Shown here piece by piece: positions 58,543 through 64,000 of a stretch of DNA of 64,000 nt. The stretch covers positions 19,434,001 through 19,498,000 of the forward strand of contig CM072870.1 in the NCBI GenBank assembly GCA_036937835.1, in the 5' to 3' direction. This DNA is from Pampus argenteus. Taxonomy: Eukaryota > Chordata > Actinopteri > Scombriformes > Stromateidae. A program made the translations under genes and the position numbers. The first letter of the stretch is position 1. Each line of letters opens with the position of its first letter. The notes beneath the pieces are model-generated. The model worked only from the letters and a program-made list of their open reading frames with translations. It had not been told where the DNA came from and ran no database searches.

Positions 58543-61500
58543 TACGGTGTCTTGTCATTAGAGCTGGCCTTGCTGGAAATGACATCATGGTGAACCACAA
58601 TGACAGACGCGGAGAGTAAGAGGGAAGGGAAGGGAAGAGGAGGGGGAAGCAGAGATGAGAGAGAAAGAGCGTGATGTGGAGAACAGAGAGATATACTAAA
58701 CACACACACACACACACACCTGTGGAGTCTGACTCAGTGGTTTGGGTAGTGGATCATTCGGGAGTGCATGTGCAGCAGTAACCCTTCCCTTCTGGATGCA
58801 TCTGCATTGTGTAACCTAACCAGGCCTGAGCTCGCGTGTGCGCATGACTGTGTGTGTGTGTGTGTGTGTCTGCATGGAAGGGTGTGTATGTGTGTGTGTG
58901 TGTACTTGGTGCAAAGTCCCGTATTGTACACAAAGTGGAGCAGCAATCCTGAGTCAATGGGCCAGAGCAAAAGCGCTGGATGACCCTGACCTAACCCCCC
59001 CTGTCCCCTCCCTGTCTGTGTGTGTGTGTATGTGAGTGTGTGTGTGTCAATGGCTGTTATGCTCATTGTCTCTGCACACAATGTTTATGTGTGTGTGTGT
59101 GTGCGCGTGTGTGTGTAAATAACACATTGGGCAATAGAAACGCATTGCAATATTCATGACCATGCAGCAAATCCAGAGACATGCACAGTCACAGAAAACA
59201 AACACGCAATTTCAAAAGCAAACAAAACAAACGTGAAAATAAAGTGCTATATGCCCACACACAAAGAAACCTTTTTTTTTTTTTTTTTGGGTGCCAAAAC
59301 AACAAACCCGTGCTATATAGCTGATAAAGGATGAGCAAGCAGAGTAAGACAGATAAAAGAAAGGTATTTTTCAAAGTAAACAGCCTCTGAAAGCTTCTAA
59401 GACCACGCTGGCAGTTTGCCTAATGGGCCTGGCTGAGAAAAAGAAAAGATAAATAGGCAGCGAGAAAACCAGAAGGACGAGTTGAGGGAGAAACTACTCC
59501 GATGTGACTATAAGACCCTGCCTTGTAAACAGAAAGTGTTCTCATTTGCCTTTTACTGCTGTACATTTATTTATTTTTGCTCTTTCAGATCCTTGAAGTA
59601 TAAAATTAGGGAAGGAAATAATGTTTACTACTCTGTTCTCTTCATTGATCATCTTTTAATCCCTCCGTTTCTCTCGCTGTTTTCTCTCTTTCCTTCACTA
59701 GGAAGACCTCACGAATCGTACTTCACCGTGGAGATCTTTTTGCAGATCTCTCGATCTCCGCGCTTGGGTTTTTACACGCTGCGCTGTGATGGATGTGACT
59801 TGCAGTGTACAGGTGAATGTTATTCGACCTCCCGCCGCCTATGGAGACTATTCAATTAGCAAGTCGCTGCTTGACTAACCTGAGGATTGCTTTAGTGAAG
59901 TATTATTTATGGTAGAGGTCATATGCACCCGGGATTAACATAATAAACACGGGGGGGGAAACGGCAGTGACATTTGTTTTCTCTGCACGCTTTGATTGTG
60001 TGAGAAAAAAAAATGCAGAAATATAAACAGGCCCCAAGAGATCATATGCAAGCAAATACATGCGCGCACACACACACACACACGCACACACACACATGCA
60101 CACACGCAAAGCAGGCCCCTACACTCTAATCCCGTAATGACAGGGCAAGCCTAATAACAGAGGAGGGCATTCGTCCCTATGGCCGCATCCAACACACACA
60201 CACACACACGCAATTACATGCACGCAGATAAACACACACAGCACCCAGAGTTACAAGCCTCTTAAAATATTTCTTTGTTCCAACAAGCAGGCTTCTTAAG
60301 AGAGAAGGACTGAAGGAAGGAAAGGGGAAGAAAGACCATTATTGAGAGAGAGAGGAATGTGTAGTCGTTCGCAGGGCTAAGTCCCCGCCCGGGTCGCGAG
60401 GAGCAGACAGGTGAGGGATTTAGCTTGGATCTTGCCGCGACTGCTTTGAGCATTTTAGCATGTTAGTCTTTGTTAACGTGACCTCTCCCGAGTGACACCT
60501 AAACGATAACTGAACCCAACCCTGTGGGAACTAAAACATATTCCAACGACCTCGAGAGATAATAGACGTCAGGCTACAGAAAAGGGACGCAGAACGCAGT
60601 CGACACGATAGAAAAAAAAACAGCCTTCAAACTCTCTAATGACTTCTTCCCTGAATTCTCCAATAGTTAATTATCTTCTTGCAAGTTGCTTTTGTTGCAT
60701 CCTTCGACAGTCAAACAGACCATGCACATGGCAACCTGGCATGGGGTAGCCACTCCATTAAAACACTATGCTGTCTGGTTGCCAAACACTCGAGCCTCTG
60801 TTTAGCCACAGAAACAGTGAAATGTGTCAATATTGAGAGCAAAGACCTCACGCTCAACTTATTAGCACTATTAGCCTGATTGCTTTGTGCGCTATCTTTG
60901 TTGGCAACTGCTTTTGTCATGTGAAGCTGTGGCAGAGAAAGAGGAAGAGAGAGAGACACTGGAAAAAAAAACAGAGAGAGAGAGAGAAAGAGAGCAGGAG
61001 GAGAGTTTCTATTCAAATTCAAATTGTCCAAACAGCCTTTTTGCCTTTGTGCGGGGCCAGAGTGCGATGATTAGGAGAAGTCCCCTCCATTTTATGGCAA
61101 GACCTCCCCTTCAGCACCCCACACACACTCACACACACACACACACACACTCACGGTCATGGTAATTGGTTGCGGCGACATGGACAAGCAAAGGAGGTGA
61201 TTCCTCGGTGGAATTCCTGAACGGACTTGCCTCCCATGACAAACCCCCTCTACTCCCTGCCCATCAGCACACACTCACTCACCCACACACACACACACAC
61301 ACACAAACATACTTCACCCCGCCACTCACTGTCAGTCATCCCACAATGGCTGTCACACAAGAGGTTTGTCCTGCGCGCTGACAGGGTTACACTGTTGATG
61401 CCTAGCAAATGAGCTCTCGTTCTACCTTTTTGTCTTGTCTCTTATTTTCTTTCCCTCCAGACTGTTCCCCTCTCACTCAGTCTAACTCGTGCATTATCTC

Positions 61501-62480
61501 TCCCCACGGGGAAGTCTAATGAACGTGAGTCTGTGCCCTGTGCATTTGACACTGGGCCCCTGCCCTCAATCATTTTCCCCCACATCAAAATACGCCTTGG
61601 GGGGAGAAAACTGTTTGAGTTGTAACAGCGTGTGCCTTTACTTTCCTTATTCTCTCTCTCTCTTTTTTGTTTTTTTTTGTTTTGTTTGTCTGCTTAGTTT
61701 TGTTTGTCTTGCGTCTGCAGAGGCAAATTCTGACAAGCAGCTCTCACCCGATGACGGTGGGACTTTGAGATAAATAAACAAAAAAACAAACACAACAATG
61801 TTGTTTTCTTTTTTAGAGGCTTTGGGGGAGCACAGCAGAGAGCACGGCAGAGCTGCTGAAATGGGGAAAAAAAAGAGCTTTGATCGCTGCAAAAGGAGGA
61901 CACTGTGAGCAAGTGCAGCTGCATTTTGAAATTACATATATGAGCGTGTGTCTGTGAGTGTGGCTGTGTGTGCTGCATACACAATATCGCCTTTTCCGAG
62001 GGCTCATGAAGTCTAGTCTAGTTCCTGTGCTGCTGATGGAATGGGCCTCTTTGTCTTTACCTCCTCACCTCTTTTCTTTCTCTCTCGCTCCCCCTGTCTT
62101 TCTCTCATCTTTCTCTGTCTACCCCTCCCCATCGCCTTCTCTCGCTAACCCTCCTAATTACAAAGCACAGAGGATCTGACGAACAGGTAGCCCTAAGGGC
62201 AGCTGTCTACAAAACCAGGTGTGCCTCTTTGTGTGTGTGAATACGTGTGTGTCAGCATGTGTGTGTGCGTGTGTTTAGTCTTTAAAAACTGACTTTTCGC
62301 TGTATGCTGTATTTTGAGTATGAGTGATGGTACGTGTGCCTGTTTGAGTCATCGATGTATGTGTAAATGTAAGTGGTTGAAACTTGAGCCTCTGCTTTGT
62401 TTATTGCATTGTCACTGTGGCTTTTTTACCATTGCACCTCTTATGATTGGGTTCCCCCCACATCCACCCTGTCTCGTTAT

Positions 62481-62484
62481 TGTG

Positions 62485-62516
<32 letters not shown>

Positions 62517-62526
62517 TGCGTGTGTG
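62481..62526. repeat. (GT)n / (GTGC)n tract
   Basis: A GT run that passes into repeated GTGC units; strict purine-pyrimidine alternation with CpG steps favours Z-DNA. Confidence 0.9.
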
Positions 62527-62924
62527 AATGTATGCTTTCTCTCCCTTCTTTTCCCCAACTTCCTAGTTAACCACCCAACCCCTCACCCTGCCCCGGGACC
62601 CACCATTCACAGCTGTCTGCATTGTCTCGTGGGTTCATTGAATGTCTCTGTGTTCGGTTCCTATTGAATAAGTCACAGCCGCTTCATCAACAGTAGTGAC
62701 AACAGAGCACAAACACACGCAAACACACACACACACACATTCACGATTGGGGGTGAAACCATTAGCACTTGTTTTTATTGACTACTTGCTCTCTGACACG
62801 AGCACTTCAGTCATAAAAAAAAATAAATTTACTTCTGGAAAGATTCAATGTGAATCCTCGAGATTGCGTGCTATCGCCACTTATGGCACTGTACCTTGAA
62901 GATGACTGACGTGTTTTCAGCTAA

Positions 62925-62995
62925 ATACTTGAGCTGGCTTTGAACCTGCAACCTTTTAGTTTCCGCTTCACTTCCCATGCCGTGAGAGCTGCACT
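62925..62995 (-). repeat. Possible tRNA-derived SINE fragment
   Basis: The minus strand reads GCAGCTCTCACGGCATGGGA, then AGGTTGCAGGTTCAAAGCC, which resembles a degenerate tRNA box B. The following sequence, GGTACAGTGCC and onward, is not recognisable. No cloverleaf can be drawn, so it is not a tRNA gene. Confidence 0.35.
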
Positions 62996-64000
62996 TAACA
63001 TTTAGCTCTCAGAAGGGAATGTGAAAGCTTTTGTTCACTGTCCATAACATACCACGTTTATCTTTATGTCTTTACCTGCCCCCTCTGCTGAAATCGTGCT
63101 TAGTTATCTCGACGTCTGCTCTGTTCTCGCTGACTGCCGATGCTGACTGTTGCTGACTTGTGCTTAAAAGGTTTGTTTTTTACACAGCCGTGTCTTACTG
63201 TGTGATATAAAGTTTAGTCTGGGCTTCAATCCCTAACGAAATATTCCTTAGAAGGAGTCATCGCAGCGCACGCTGATTTATGACACTGAGCTGTTTGGCT
63301 TTGTCATCTGGAATCTAATTGGGACGTCTGGTGCTTTAACTCACCTCTCACTGGAAACTACCGGGACACATGTCTGATGCTGACATCACCCTACATTTAC
63401 AGTACAGTAAAAGATTTTCACTGCAAAATCTCTTTCTTTTTTTACATGAAAATCAACAAACATCATGAATCAGAATGAATCAGACTCGAGTAATAAACTA
63501 CAGTTTCTAGCAATGCTTTTGCAAGGCTTCACATTCACCAGCTATATTTTTATTTTGGAAAGGCATGGTCCTCATTTGCACATGATTATGTTGAGGGTAT
63601 CAGGTCTGCCTGTGTTTTAACCACCTCCAGGAAATGGGCACGGGACCAATTTCTGAAGGGACACGGGATGTTTACATCATCTAACATGGAAACTCTTGCC
63701 TCAACTTTTGCCATAAATGAATCATTGTTTCACTTACTAACAAGTCCTGAAAAGTCTCCACTTCTCTTCTTCTGTATTTTAAAGCATTTAATAATTCAGT
63801 CTGGGTTCTAACCCCCCCACCTCCCCCTCCCCCAAACCAATAAAATTCAATATCAAACACTGACAGTAAACACTGTTTTAGCAAAACACTCTAGTCATGA
63901 ATTAGATTACTGAATCCAAGCGCCGGGGTGACTTGTGCAGCGTGAGCCTCTGCGTGAGACGCTCAGATGCCATCGTCTAATTTCCTGGCGAATGACTCAG

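Larger units (their letters stand above)
56501..64000 (-). other. ephb3: ephb3 intron 1 (partial), microsatellite-rich
   Basis: No exon 1 is visible: I found no signal-peptide frame ending in a phase-1 GT donor on the minus strand. The stretch is dominated by simple repeats: (GT)n at 56723-56791, (CA)n at 56984-57015, (GT)n at 58487-58539, (CA)n at 58700-58719, several CA runs at 60061-60107, (CA)n at 61131-61150 and 61284-61304, and GT/GTGC at 62481-62526. A SINE-like piece lies at 62925-62995. Non-repetitive parts such as 59680-59860 and 60640-60900 could hold regulatory elements; the latter has GGCAACC and GGTTGCC motifs 60 bp apart. Confidence 0.75.

Noticed and set aside
63335..63430. 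Good minus-strand splice donor (AGAG|gtgagt) as a possible end of ephb3 exon 1
   Set aside because: In the required phase a TAG lies just upstream and there is no signal-peptide sequence.
1..64000. CRISPR arrays, prokaryotic operons, rRNA genes, viral genes
   Set aside because: None seen. All regularly spaced repeats are simple microsatellites, and the gene has spliceosomal introns.

Overview
The window is vertebrate nuclear DNA, most likely from a ray-finned (teleost) fish. It is intron-rich and AT-leaning, with dense (CA)n/(GT)n, (TA)n and poly-G tracts and dispersed repeats of a type common in teleosts. There is no bacterial-style gene packing. The one protein-coding gene I can support is an Eph receptor tyrosine kinase on the minus strand. 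By its SAM domain, juxtamembrane segment and C-terminal PVQV it is ephb3. Teleosts often keep two copies (ephb3a and ephb3b), and I cannot say which this is.

Fifteen coding exons were placed by hand, from exon 2 (56436-56500) down to the stop-codon exon (30772-30880). Every intron is GT-AG and all phases agree. Joined, they give 960 codons plus stop, in the usual Eph order: ephrin-binding domain, Cys-rich region, two fibronectin III domains, one transmembrane helix, juxtamembrane tyrosines, complete tyrosine kinase, SAM domain and PDZ-binding tail. If the usual 16-exon layout holds, only exon 1 (5'UTR, start codon, signal peptide) is missing. It should lie beyond 64000, so intron 1 is at least 7.5 kb. 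Residue numbers below count from the first residue encoded in exon 2.

Region by region: 1-29 kb is downstream of the gene and has no recognisable protein gene. It holds simple repeats, dispersed-repeat remnants, a striking perfect 17-bp hairpin (12971-13009), a promoter-like NF-Y/CRE/GC-box cluster (20832-20910), a pair of unexplained short ORFs (7615-8188), and several non-repetitive blocks with POU, SOX and homeodomain-type motifs that could be enhancers. About 29-30.8 kb is the probable 3'UTR and last exon. 30.8-56.5 kb is the gene body. 56.5-64 kb is intron 1, which is unusually rich in (GT)n/(CA)n arrays.

The points most worth checking are the open read-through of intron 10 that would give a kinase-less or P-loop-interrupted receptor, the complementary microsatellites flanking frame-critical exon 2, the perfect hairpin, and the candidate promoter and enhancers downstream of the gene. 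Motif, family and repeat assignments rest on recognition by eye; no alignment or database search was run.
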